From NCBI GenBank assembly GCA_025363385.1, contig JANYEA010000088.1, positions 1 through 64,000 of the forward strand: DNA of 64,000 bases, in the 5' to 3' direction. This DNA is from Bacteroidota bacterium. GTDB taxonomy: Bacteria > Bacteroidota > Bacteroidia > Chitinophagales > Chitinophagaceae. How positions within the stretch are numbered: the stretch's first letter is position 1; every line of letters begins with the position of its first letter. A program made the position numbers and the translations under genes. This document shows positions 43,835 to 52,409 of this stretch, piece by piece. A model generated the notes under the pieces. It worked only from the letters and a program-made list of their open reading frames with translations. It did not search any database and was not told the DNA's origin.

Positions 43835-45477
43835 ACTTTCGGCAGTTTAATCATAAATCTACTTCCCTTTCCTAATTCTGTTTCCAATTGAATAGCACCT
43901 TGATGCTTACGCACAACTTCTGCCACATAGCATAGCCCTAATCCATATCCCTTAATATTATGGTGATTACCAGACGGAACCCTGAAAAATTTATCGAAAA
44001 TCTTATCTGCATATTCTGCTGAAATACCGATACCATTATCTGAAACAGATAACTGTACTTCATTGGAAATGGAAGCCATTTCAATTTGTATAGAAGGGCT
44101 TGATTTACTGTATTTCAGGGCATTGTCTAATAAATTATAAATAACACTTGTAATATGCATACGATCGGCAGTAATTGTAAAATCGGGGCCAAAAGTTTTG
44201 AAACTAATATTTGCACCTTGTTTTTCAAATTGCAATCGCATACTATAGATCACTTCATCTACCAATAGTTTCATGTCTACTTGTTCTTTCTGAAGTTCGA
44301 TTTCTTTGTTTTCAAACATAGATAGCTTCAATACTTTATCAACCAACATACTTAAACGTTGTAATTCAGCGGCAGATATATCGAGGTATTCTTTTGTTTT
44401 TTCCGGGCTTTCTAAGGCATTGAAATTGCGCAATGCTTCAATGGCCACATTTACGGTTGCTATAGGTGTTTTTAATTCATGTGTAATATTGCTGATGAAA
44501 TCGTTTTTCATCAAAGCAAGTCTTTGTTGAGAAAGAAGGTTCCGATATAAAAAAAGAAATGTAATGGCAATAAAAGCTACCAATAATAGAGATAAGCCCA
44601 TTTGAGGCATCATATTCCCCAGCAGAAAAAATGTGGGCACATCAAAGCTTGCCTGATATGCGTTCTTACTAAGAAAACCAACTGGTACTTTTGAAGTGGC
44701 ATAATCTGTTCCAGCAAAATTTTCTGGTTTGAATATACTATCCTTTGTAATATGAAATACAGCATTTATTCCATTTAACACAAGTGCCTTTTTATAAACA
44801 GAATCTATCTGCTCAATGGATATCGTATCATTTAAGACCCTTGATTTTACCAGTACATCTTTAGCAACCAAATTGTGCGGAACACGCGGCGTTCTTCTAT
44901 TTTGAGGTCCTTCAAATTCTGGTTGATGCTTCAACTCAACCTTGGTTCTTTTCAGTTCTTTTCCTGCTTCTTTCAGCCCTAAATTAAAACCCTCCTGTAT
45001 GAGTTGAGTAATATTAATATTCGTTGATTTGATTTTCCTATGATGAGAACTATCTGTACTATGCGTTATTTCTATTGAAGACGGAATATGATCGGGGTTC
45101 TCGTTTTGCATATTGATATCATCTTCCGATGAATCAATATTCGTTGAAAAAGACATTTCAGCACCTTGTTCATTCGTATTGGTAGAAAAGCTAATTCGCG
45201 GAATTTTTGAGTTTACCAATTCAGCCACATCGCCCATAAAACTATTTTGTTCAGGGATGTATTTATAGAAGAAAGAGTCGCGATTTAATCTCTGTGCCTG
45301 CACTTTGTACATGGTTTCGCGAAATACCACATCCGTGGTTTTCTTAAAACCAGAAGCCTCTTCTGAATAAAGTTTATGTAACCAGTACACCTGAAATCCA
45401 GCAATCAAAATAATAGCAGCAATCATCAGAAAGCGGGCTATTTGTAATTTTGATATTCGAGATTTGAGCATATTCAT
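43831..45477 (-). CDS. Membrane sensor histidine kinase
   Basis: 548 residues. TM1 at about 14-32, an unusually long periplasmic domain (about 33-300) with a charged, low-complexity middle, TM2 at about 303-322, HisKA with His333 in ISNITHELKTPIA, and a HATPase domain (N-box YNLLDNALKYS, G1 DNGIGI, G2 GYGLGLCYV). The sensor domain has no family I recognise. It pairs with the OmpR-type regulator that overlaps its stop. The start is the ATG at 45477, with a second ATG at codon 3. Confidence 0.93.
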   Translation of the reverse strand: MNMLKSRISKLQIARFLMIAAIILIAGFQVYWLHKLYSEEASGFKKTTDVVFRETMYKVQAQRLNRDSFFYKYIPEQNSFMGDVAELVNSKIPRISFSTNTNEQGAEMSFSTNIDSSEDDINMQNENPDHIPSSIEITHSTDSSHHRKIKSTNINITQLIQEGFNLGLKEAGKELKRTKVELKHQPEFEGPQNRRTPRVPHNLVAKDVLVKSRVLNDTISIEQIDSVYKKALVLNGINAVFHITKDSIFKPENFAGTDYATSKVPVGFLSKNAYQASFDVPTFFLLGNMMPQMGLSLLLVAFIAITFLFLYRNLLSQQRLALMKNDFISNITHELKTPIATVNVAIEALRNFNALESPEKTKEYLDISAAELQRLSMLVDKVLKLSMFENKEIELQKEQVDMKLLVDEVIYSMRLQFEKQGANISFKTFGPDFTITADRMHITSVIYNLLDNALKYSKSSPSIQIEMASISNEVQLSVSDNGIGISAEYADKIFDKFFRVPSGNHHNIKGYGLGLCYVAEVVRKHQGAIQLETELGKGSRFMIKLPKV

Positions 45478-45489
45478 TTACTTAAAGTA

Positions 45490-45497
45490 CAAATGTA
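45490..45497 (-). promoter_or_regulatory. -7 element (TACATTTG) of the kinase-regulator pair
   Basis: A perfect TAnnTTTG on the minus strand, 12 bp before the kinase ATG. A TTG lies 15 bp upstream of it, a little closer than usual. Confidence 0.5.
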
Positions 45498-45564
45498 ATG
45501 CCCCATTATTCCCAATTTTACTTTTATTAACCTAAATTAACTTTTATACAAGTTTCATTAACAC

Positions 45565-47190
45565 CTACAATTCCCCTTCTGCCCATCTTTTTCTTAATTC
45601 TTTTTTATTGAGTTTTCCAACACTGGTTTTAGGTATTTCAGTCATTGAAATATATTGATCCGGCAATTGATAAGGAGCAAAATGTTCAGACAAAAATGCA
45701 TTCAATGCGTCTTTTGAAACTATCGTTTCATTTCTAAAAACCACGCAAGCTAATGGCCTTTCTAACCATTTTTCATCGGGTATGGCTATCACACAAGCTT
45801 CTTTTATTTCAGGATGCGCCATGAGGGTAATTTCTAATGCCACACTCGAAATCCATTCCCCACCACTTTTAATAAGGTCTTTACTTCGGTCGCTGATATT
45901 CATATAACCTTGTGCATCCAAAGTACCTACATCACCTGTTTTAAACCATCCATCTTCAGAAAAAGAGAGATGATTGTCGTGATACTTATAATAACTCTTA
46001 ATAATCCATGCACCCCTGATTTCAAATTCACCTGCCGTTTCACCGTCCCTTGGTGCAATTGAACCATCTTCCATCACTGCTCTAATTTCAACACCTGGCA
46101 ATTCAATTCCCTGCTTTGCTCTTACCGCTAATTTTTTATCATCACTAAGATTGTCGTGAATATTTTGCAACCTACTGGCTGTTCCAATTGGTGAAGTTTC
46201 CGTCATGCCCCATGCATGTACCCCTTTGATTCCAAAATCTCTTTCAAACGCATCAATTAAACTTGGCGGTAATGCAGAACCACCAACCATATATTCGCGC
46301 AAAGCCAGTTTTCCTTTTGGTGGATTTTTTTTCAAGGCATCATATACCCCCAACCAGATAGTGGGTACACCATTTGCTACTGTAATTTTTTCTTGTTCTA
46401 ATATTTGAATGATGGCATCGGGTTGCAAATGCAAACTTGGCAAAATCATATCAGAGCCTGCAAGAATACAAACATAAGGAAAGCCCCAAGCCATTACATG
46501 AAATTGAGGTACGATCAATAACACCCGATCACGAACTGAGAGGTTTGCAGCATTGGGCATGAGCAATGCAAGGGCATGTAAGTAAGTGGACCTATGCGAA
46601 TACAAAGCCCCCTTGGGGTTTCCTGTTGTACCGCTGGTATAACATAGACCACAGGCATCATTCTCTTCAGAAGGATACCATTGATAATCGGGTAAGCCGG
46701 TTTTTAAAAGGTCTTCATATAAAATGAAATCGGGAAGGCTTGTTGTAAATTGATCAGGCGCATTGAGCAATACATATTTTTTTACTCCTGTTGTATAGGG
46801 TGCCACTTTCTCAAAAAGGGGTACCAGTGTGGCATCAATAAAAATAATCTTTGCTTCTGCGTGATTTACTATAAAAATAATTTGCTCTACACTGAGCCGC
46901 ACATTCAATGTATGGCAAATTGCGCCGGCACCTGGAATGCCATAATATAATTCTACATGTTGATAATGGTTCCAGGCAAATGTGGCAACACGGTCGCCCG
47001 GTTGCACAGCAAGCTGATGCACTAATGCGCTGGCCAATTGCTTTGCTCTTTGATGAAGATCTGAGAAATGATATCGATGCCAGATTCCATCAGGCAATTT
47101 GGTTACAATTTCTTTGTGAGGAAAGACCCTATTTCCATATTCCAAAATGGCATGGGTAGTTAATGGAAAATTCATCATTAATCCTTTCAT
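45565..47190 (-). CDS. Acyl-CoA synthetase (AMP-binding, AlkK/FadD-like)
   Basis: 541 residues of the ANL superfamily. The ATP-phosphate loop is YTSGTTGNPKG (184-194), followed by GMTETSP, WFKTGDVG and DRSKDLIKSGGEWIS, with the adenylation lysine in SVGKLNKKELR near the C-terminus. It activates a medium- or long-chain fatty acid to acyl-CoA in the cytosol; chain length cannot be told from sequence. The N-terminus has three possible ATGs (47190, 47178, 47175). It stands alone between the kinase and a VOC protein. Confidence 0.9.
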   Translation of the reverse strand: MKGLMMNFPLTTHAILEYGNRVFPHKEIVTKLPDGIWHRYHFSDLHQRAKQLASALVHQLAVQPGDRVATFAWNHYQHVELYYGIPGAGAICHTLNVRLSVEQIIFIVNHAEAKIIFIDATLVPLFEKVAPYTTGVKKYVLLNAPDQFTTSLPDFILYEDLLKTGLPDYQWYPSEENDACGLCYTSGTTGNPKGALYSHRSTYLHALALLMPNAANLSVRDRVLLIVPQFHVMAWGFPYVCILAGSDMILPSLHLQPDAIIQILEQEKITVANGVPTIWLGVYDALKKNPPKGKLALREYMVGGSALPPSLIDAFERDFGIKGVHAWGMTETSPIGTASRLQNIHDNLSDDKKLAVRAKQGIELPGVEIRAVMEDGSIAPRDGETAGEFEIRGAWIIKSYYKYHDNHLSFSEDGWFKTGDVGTLDAQGYMNISDRSKDLIKSGGEWISSVALEITLMAHPEIKEACVIAIPDEKWLERPLACVVFRNETIVSKDALNAFLSEHFAPYQLPDQYISMTEIPKTSVGKLNKKELRKRWAEGEL

Positions 47191-47269
47191 ATAAAAGCTT
47201 TGGCGTGAACAATCGAAGTACTATCCATCATTGGATAGTGATAAACAAGTTAGTGTATTTTAAGAAAAA

Positions 47270-47677
47270 CTAAAAAGCCCAATTTGGGTTAGAAGGTTGG
47301 ATGAGATCCCAAAGATTTCCATATAGGTCTTCAAATACTGTTACAATTCCATAATCTTCCACCGCAGGTGGCCGAACAAATCGGATGGCATCTTTTTGCA
47401 TGCATAAATAATCGCGCCAAATATCATCAGTATACAGAAAAAGAAAAACTCTGCCCCCCGTTTGGTTCCCAATTCTGGAAATTTGTTCAGGTGTTGCCGC
47501 CCTTGCTAAGAGTAAACAGATATTAGAATTACCGGGTGGGGCTACCATTACCCAGCGTTTGGTATCTGACAGCTTGGTATCTTCTACCAATGTAAAATGA
47601 AGTTTCTGGGTATAAAAAGCAATTGCTTCATCATAGTCTTTTACTACCAAAGCAATATGTGCAATTTGCTGTCTCAT
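47270..47677 (-). CDS. VOC-superfamily (glyoxalase-like) protein
   Basis: 135 residues with the paired beta-alpha-beta units of the vicinal oxygen chelate fold: IAHIALVVKDYDEAIAFYTQKL at the start and VTVFEDLYGNLWDLIQP at the end, with the terminal Asp/Glu-Gly-Asn segment that often ligands metal. It may be a glyoxalase, a dioxygenase or a binding protein; the substrate is unknown. Confidence 0.8.
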   Translation of the reverse strand: MRQQIAHIALVVKDYDEAIAFYTQKLHFTLVEDTKLSDTKRWVMVAPPGNSNICLLLARAATPEQISRIGNQTGGRVFLFLYTDDIWRDYLCMQKDAIRFVRPPAVEDYGIVTVFEDLYGNLWDLIQPSNPNWAF

Positions 47678-47768
47678 TGTGGTTTCTTTTTGCTCTCCTT
47701 CTTTTGCTGAATCTCTGAAATGATTTCGAAAATAAAGTTATCTGGCCCTTGTTCATTTCAATATTATT

Positions 47769-48746
47769 TTATCCGTGTGAAAGAGGTCTTTTTTTAATCA
47801 TGCCGCCCTTAGTATCTTTTACGCTACTCATCACTACAAATGCGTGGGGGTCAATTTTTTCTAATTCTGCTTTCAATTTATTTAATTCTAAACGAGTAAT
47901 CACGGTATACACAATATCGTTCTCTTTTGTGGGTCCCTTTTTACCATAACCCTGTCTGCCACTATACAACGTAACACCTCTTCCCATTTTATTAATGATC
48001 ATTTGCCTTATTTCAACAAAGTGCGAAGAAATAATGGTAACGCCTGTATATTCTTCAATTCCCTCAATGATAAAATCGAGTGTTTTGGATGCTGATAAAT
48101 AAGTGATCATACTATACAATGCAATTTCAATAGATAATAAATAGGCAGCCAAAGAAAAAATCATCACATTGATAATAATAATTACATCGCCCAAAGTGGT
48201 TCCTAATTTTTTACTCAAAAAAATGGCTAATACCTCAGTACCATCAATCACCGCGCCACCTCTTACTGCGAATCCAATACCTCCGCCCAAGAACATTCCC
48301 CCGAATATGGCAACTAGTAATTTGTCGTGCGTTACAAAAGGAAAATCAATAAATGCCACACAAATGGAAAGCCCAGCAATGGCAAGCACCGTTTTTATAG
48401 CAAAAATTCTTCCCATGATTTTATAACCTAAAAACATGAAGGGAATATTAATGGTAATGATTAAAAGATATAGTGGGATTTTGGTTAGGGTTGAGATGAG
48501 CAATGATATACCTGTAGCGCCACCATCAATAAACTGGTTGTTGATTAAAAAACCCTTTAAGCCAAACGATGCAGAAAATATTCCTAGAACAATAAATATG
48601 AAATCTTTGAAATAATGAGTGATGGTAATTTTAAATTCGCGATAGCTCTTTGCCACCTGGAAGTCGTTCAACGCTAAACTGCCTTCCTCCAGATTTTTCT
48701 CTCTCAAGATGTTGTTTACAATAATCTGTTTCCAAAATGATTTCAT
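47769..48746 (-). CDS. YitT family membrane protein (DUF161/DUF2179)
   Basis: 325 residues. An N-terminal cytoplasmic extension (about 1-45), five or six helices (about 48-225) with the family segment GGATGISLLIS, GGGIGFAVRGGAVIDGTEVLA, and a C-terminal DUF2179 domain (about 235-310) containing GRGVTLYSGRQGYGKK and KIDPHAFVVMSSV. Function is unknown; some members are thought to be transporters controlled by the DUF2179 domain. Confidence 0.85.
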   Translation of the reverse strand: MKSFWKQIIVNNILREKNLEEGSLALNDFQVAKSYREFKITITHYFKDFIFIVLGIFSASFGLKGFLINNQFIDGGATGISLLISTLTKIPLYLLIITINIPFMFLGYKIMGRIFAIKTVLAIAGLSICVAFIDFPFVTHDKLLVAIFGGMFLGGGIGFAVRGGAVIDGTEVLAIFLSKKLGTTLGDVIIIINVMIFSLAAYLLSIEIALYSMITYLSASKTLDFIIEGIEEYTGVTIISSHFVEIRQMIINKMGRGVTLYSGRQGYGKKGPTKENDIVYTVITRLELNKLKAELEKIDPHAFVVMSSVKDTKGGMIKKRPLSHG

Positions 48747-48797
48747 TATAAATATTTTTTGACTAACAAAATCAAGTTAGTGTAAAAAAATAAAATA

Positions 48798-49325
48798 TTA
48801 ATTTTCTTTCTCAAGAATATCTTTCAAAGTAGCTGCACTAATGGCTAAATCTTTCCCTAGTAAATTATCAATGAAAAGATTCATTAGCGAAAAAGGAAAT
48901 TTATTTTTTCCAAGAAACCCCCATTTTAATCTGGTGATATCATCTGTAATTGGCTCCGTTATCATATACACCTGTGCAATATTCGGGAAAGGCTTGATAA
49001 AACGAATTTCAAAATCGATCCGTTGATTCAATTCAATGGATTTTATTTCTTGCTCCCCCTTTCCAAGTTGTTTATTGGCACTTTCCCATTCAACTATACA
49101 ACCTATATTTCCGTCCTGACCTTTAAACGCAATTGTGGCAAGAGGATCAACCATCCACCATTTATTAAAGTTTCTTTGATGCTTCAAAAAAAGGATATAA
49201 TCAAAGACCCTACCTACTGGTTGGTCAATGATGATAACTCTTTCTATTATATACTCTTTCTTGATCAATAATGCAGTTACCAGAAATAAAGCAATTAGAA
49301 TTAATACAATGTATAGGATAATCAT
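48798..49325 (-). CDS. SRPBCC family protein with N-terminal membrane anchor
   Basis: 175 residues: one hydrophobic helix (about 2-21) followed by a START/Bet v1-like domain (VIIIDQPVGRVFDYILFLKHQRNFNKWW and later LKWGFLGKN). Such domains bind hydrophobic ligands. This group is often annotated as polyketide cyclase-like; I do not infer an enzyme activity. It lies 51 bp upstream of the YitT gene on the same strand. Confidence 0.72.
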   Translation of the reverse strand: MIILYIVLILIALFLVTALLIKKEYIIERVIIIDQPVGRVFDYILFLKHQRNFNKWWMVDPLATIAFKGQDGNIGCIVEWESANKQLGKGEQEIKSIELNQRIDFEIRFIKPFPNIAQVYMITEPITDDITRLKWGFLGKNKFPFSLMNLFIDNLLGKDLAISAATLKDILEKEN

Positions 49326-49509
49326 AACCGTATTTTATTTACAAAATAAGGGCTAAAATGCTGTATTCGTGAATTATTTGAAAGAAAAAAAAAGGGCCTT
49401 AAAGAATATATAAATAATATGAAAACAATCAGTTACATACTCCTAAATTTTGTATATATTTAGATACGCTCTTTTTGTTACTCCCCCCTATTTTAAGTTG
49501 TTCTTCAAT

Positions 49510-51081
49510 ATGAAAAGTGTGAATAAATTATTTAATGAAACCTTATTAAGAATAAGGGCAAGGTTTCAATTAGTGAAAGAAATTCAGGACGAATATGCTG
49601 AAAATGTAGATGCAATTCGTGAATTGGCTAATTCTGACGAACGTGTTCGTTTAATTATTCAGAATATATCAGACATGGTTACACTTGTAAATAAACAAGG
49701 GGTGATCATTTATAATAACAATGCAATTACACGCATATTAGGATATAATCCGGAAGAATTATATGGGAAAGACATTCTTGAATTGGTGCATCCTGATGAT
49801 AAAGAGCGTATTGGTAAAAGATTTAGTAGTCTGGTTAATAGAGATGGAATTGGCCACTTAATTGAATTTCAATTTCGATCAAAATCTGGAAAATACCTTC
49901 TTATAGAGAGCATCGGAAATATACAACTAAATAACCCAGCTTTTCATGCAGTTATTTTGATTTCAAGAGATATCACAGAAAAGAGAAAAGTGGAAGATGC
50001 CATGAAGGCCAGCGAAGAAAAATTTCGCTCACTCATTCATCATATTTCAGATATTATCACCATCGTATCAGCCAGTGGAGAAATTATCTGCCAAAGTGCC
50101 TCAGCCAGGCAGCTGATGGGTTATGAAGAAAATGAATTGAGAAAAAGAAACTTTTCCGAGATAGTTCACCTAGATGATTTGCCAGGTTTACTGCAATCCT
50201 TTCAAAAACTAATTGTAGCAGGGGGTGTGAGTGATTTAACAGAGTTTAGATTACTAGATAAAGATGGTAACTATTTTTATATTGAAGCCCAGGCTACCAA
50301 TCAGTTAGATAACCCCTATATTAGGGGTCTTGTTGTAAATTCGCGAGACATCTCTATTCGAAAAAAAGCAGAAGAAGAAAGAAAAGTATTGATCAAAGAA
50401 CTTACCAGAAATAATGCCGACTTAAAACAATTCTCCTACATTGTTTCTCACAACCTTAGAGCGCCACTTACAAATCTAACATCAATGATCAATTTGTTAG
50501 ATTTCAATACAGTAACTACTGATCGATCAATGAAACTTTTAGAAGGCTTCAAATTAACCACTTTTCATCTTAATGAAACCTTGAACGACTTAATAGATAT
50601 ATTAGTAGTAAAAGACAATACCAATATTCAAACGGAGCCTATCCTTTTTGAAAAATCATTGTCAAAAATCATTAAGTCAATTCAATCCCTTTTTACAGAA
50701 ACAAAGGCACATATTAGTTCTGATTTTTCTTCCGCAGAATTTGTAAAATTCAATGAGCCTTACCTGGAAAGTATCTTTCAAAATCTAATCACAAATTCTA
50801 TCCGATATAGAAGTAGTGAAAGAGAACCTGAAATTTTGATCAGCAGTAAAATAGAGGATGGGGAAACCATTTTAACCTATTCCGATAATGGCATTGGTTT
50901 TGATATTAATCAAGTAAAGGATAAAATATTCGGATTACACCAAAAATTTCATCACCATCCGGAAAGTCGGGGAATTGGCTTATATTTAATCCATGCACAA
51001 ATAACTTCTTTAGGAGGTGCCATTAGTGTTGATAGTAAGGTAAATATGGGAACTACATTTAAAATCTCTTTTAAAAATTAA
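49510..51081 (+). CDS. Soluble PAS-PAS sensor histidine kinase
   Basis: 523 residues from the ATG at 49510 (MKSVNKLFNETL); a TTG at 49450 is in frame. Two PAS domains occupy about 45-160 and 170-290, each with the typical ITEK/ISIR-like exit. HisKA has His314 in IVSHNLRAPLTN, and the HATPase domain shows FQNLITNSIRYR, SDNGIGFD and SRGIGLYLIH. No transmembrane segment, so the signal is probably cytoplasmic (redox, gas or ligand). The single-domain receiver gene starts 1 bp after its stop and is its probable partner. Confidence 0.92.
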   Translation: MKSVNKLFNETLLRIRARFQLVKEIQDEYAENVDAIRELANSDERVRLIIQNISDMVTLVNKQGVIIYNNNAITRILGYNPEELYGKDILELVHPDDKERIGKRFSSLVNRDGIGHLIEFQFRSKSGKYLLIESIGNIQLNNPAFHAVILISRDITEKRKVEDAMKASEEKFRSLIHHISDIITIVSASGEIICQSASARQLMGYEENELRKRNFSEIVHLDDLPGLLQSFQKLIVAGGVSDLTEFRLLDKDGNYFYIEAQATNQLDNPYIRGLVVNSRDISIRKKAEEERKVLIKELTRNNADLKQFSYIVSHNLRAPLTNLTSMINLLDFNTVTTDRSMKLLEGFKLTTFHLNETLNDLIDILVVKDNTNIQTEPILFEKSLSKIIKSIQSLFTETKAHISSDFSSAEFVKFNEPYLESIFQNLITNSIRYRSSEREPEILISSKIEDGETILTYSDNGIGFDINQVKDKIFGLHQKFHHHPESRGIGLYLIHAQITSLGGAISVDSKVNMGTTFKISFKN

Positions 51082-51082
51082 G

Positions 51083-51511
51083 ATGATGCTTGATATGGTA
51101 ATGAGCGTTGACGACGATTCAATGGTTCAGATGATTAGTGAAATAATTATGAGTGATGAAGGTTTCTGTGAGTCGATCGTTAAAATTGAGGATGGAAGAA
51201 TGGCTTTAGAATATTTTGAAGAACAATCAAAACTCCCTATAGAAAAACAAAAAATACCCGAATTGCTTTTTCTAGACATCAATATGCCCATATTTAATGG
51301 ATGGGATTTTTTAAATAAATATGATCAGGATTTTAAAAAATTTCATGATCGAACAAAAATCATTGTACTTACTTCTGCAGTTGACCCTGAAACTGAAATA
51401 AAAGCAGAAGAACATCCTTTGATTTTCAAATATATTACCAAACCGCTCGAACACAAACATATTGCCGAATTAAAACTTGACCCTATTTTTCAATCAGATT
51501 CTCATTCTTGA
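51083..51511 (+). CDS. Single-domain CheY-like response regulator
   Basis: 142 residues: only a receiver domain, with SVDDDSMV, the phospho-acceptor in LLFLDINMPIFNGWDF (about residue 66), Thr/Ser in VLTSAV and Lys in YITKPLE. It has no output domain, so it acts by protein contact or as a phosphate shuttle. It is of the same receiver subfamily as the PAS-receiver proteins at 15078 and 19031. It starts 1 bp after the PAS kinase stop codon. Confidence 0.9.
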   Translation: MMLDMVMSVDDDSMVQMISEIIMSDEGFCESIVKIEDGRMALEYFEEQSKLPIEKQKIPELLFLDINMPIFNGWDFLNKYDQDFKKFHDRTKIIVLTSAVDPETEIKAEEHPLIFKYITKPLEHKHIAELKLDPIFQSDSHS

Positions 51512-51534
51512 AAGACTAAATAGCTTCGTTTATT

Positions 51535-51542
51535 TATCTTTG
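51535..51542 (+). promoter_or_regulatory. -7 element (TATCTTTG) of comB
   Basis: A perfect TAnnTTTG only 5 bp upstream of the comB ATG, which predicts a leaderless mRNA. A CTTG lies about 24 bp upstream, roughly where a -33 element would be. Confidence 0.55.
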
Positions 51543-51547
51543 CTCTT

Positions 51548-52270
51548 ATGTTTGAAAAACCTACCCTTCATACAGTACTATCGCCCAGACTTTTAGACAT
51601 CTATGATGTTAAAAATAGTATCGTAGTAGTTATCGATGTTTTTAGAGCCACTTCAACCATCGCAACGGCATTGTACAATGGAGCTACCAAAGTGATTCCT
51701 GTTGCTGAAGTAAATACCTGTATCGAGATTGGCAAAGAAGTGGGTGGTATTACAGCAGGGGAAAGGGATGGAAAAGTAATTGAGGGTCTGGAACATGGTA
51801 ATTCACCAGCCGAATATCCCCGTTCTTTTATAGAAGGAAAAACCTTAGTTCTTACAACCACTAATGGAACAAAGCTCTTACACATGGCTCTTAATAATGG
51901 TGCAGATGAAATTGTAACCGGATCTTTTCCAAACTTGCAAGCAGTTTGTGAATATTTAGTACAATCCAAGAAAAATGTAGTATTTGGTTGCTCTGCCTGG
52001 AAAGACCGGGTAAATATTGAAGATGCTTTATTTGCAGGAGCCGTAATTAATCAAATAAAATCTGCTTTTACGATACATTGTGATAGTAGTTTGATGGCTT
52101 CAGAATTATACTCAGCCCAGCAAGGTCAAATGTTTGAATTTATACGAAAAACAACCCATTGGCATCGTCTAGCAGCATATGGACTTGAAAAAGATCTGGA
52201 ATATTGTGTAACTCCAAATCTTGCCAATATTTTACCAATTTATCGGAATGGCGATCTAGTAGTGGCTTAA
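51548..52270 (+). CDS. comB: 2-phosphosulfolactate phosphatase
   Basis: 240 residues. The family blocks are visible: VVVIDVFRATSTIATAL near 26-42, EVGGITAGERDGK, GNSPAEYP, and LVLTTTNGTKLL. ComB removes phosphate from 2-phosphosulfolactate; in archaea this belongs to coenzyme M synthesis, whereas in bacteria the gene is common without that pathway, and the real role may be sulfolactate or sulfonolipid metabolism. Sulfonolipids occur in Bacteroidota, but nothing else in the window supports that link. Confidence 0.88.
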   Translation: MFEKPTLHTVLSPRLLDIYDVKNSIVVVIDVFRATSTIATALYNGATKVIPVAEVNTCIEIGKEVGGITAGERDGKVIEGLEHGNSPAEYPRSFIEGKTLVLTTTNGTKLLHMALNNGADEIVTGSFPNLQAVCEYLVQSKKNVVFGCSAWKDRVNIEDALFAGAVINQIKSAFTIHCDSSLMASELYSAQQGQMFEFIRKTTHWHRLAAYGLEKDLEYCVTPNLANILPIYRNGDLVVA

Positions 52271-52338
52271 ATATTAAAATAACAAACATTTCATCCACAA
52301 TTTTTTCAATTAGCATCCAAAAGCAATCTCCTTTCCTT

Positions 52339-52346
52339 TACTTTTG
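52339..52346 (+). promoter_or_regulatory. -7 element (TACTTTTG) of the SNF2 gene
   Basis: A perfect TAnnTTTG 63 bp upstream of the ATG at 52410. The -33 element is not clear. A seven-codon ATG frame (52380-52403) lies in the leader but has no special composition. Confidence 0.4.
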
Positions 52347-52409
52347 CAAATTGCCCTTTTCGAACCGTTGCCAAAAACAATGGTTGGTGAATGGGACAAT
52401 TGAATTACT

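Noticed and set aside
47385-47400. A TGGCAT...TTGCA segment resembling a sigma-54 promoter
   Set aside because: The GG-GC spacing is 9, not 10, and it lies inside the VOC gene pointing nowhere useful.
52380-52403. Seven-codon frame MVGEWDN before the SNF2 gene as a leader peptide
   Set aside because: Too short, no codon enrichment and no linked hairpin; its closeness to the ATG is likely chance.
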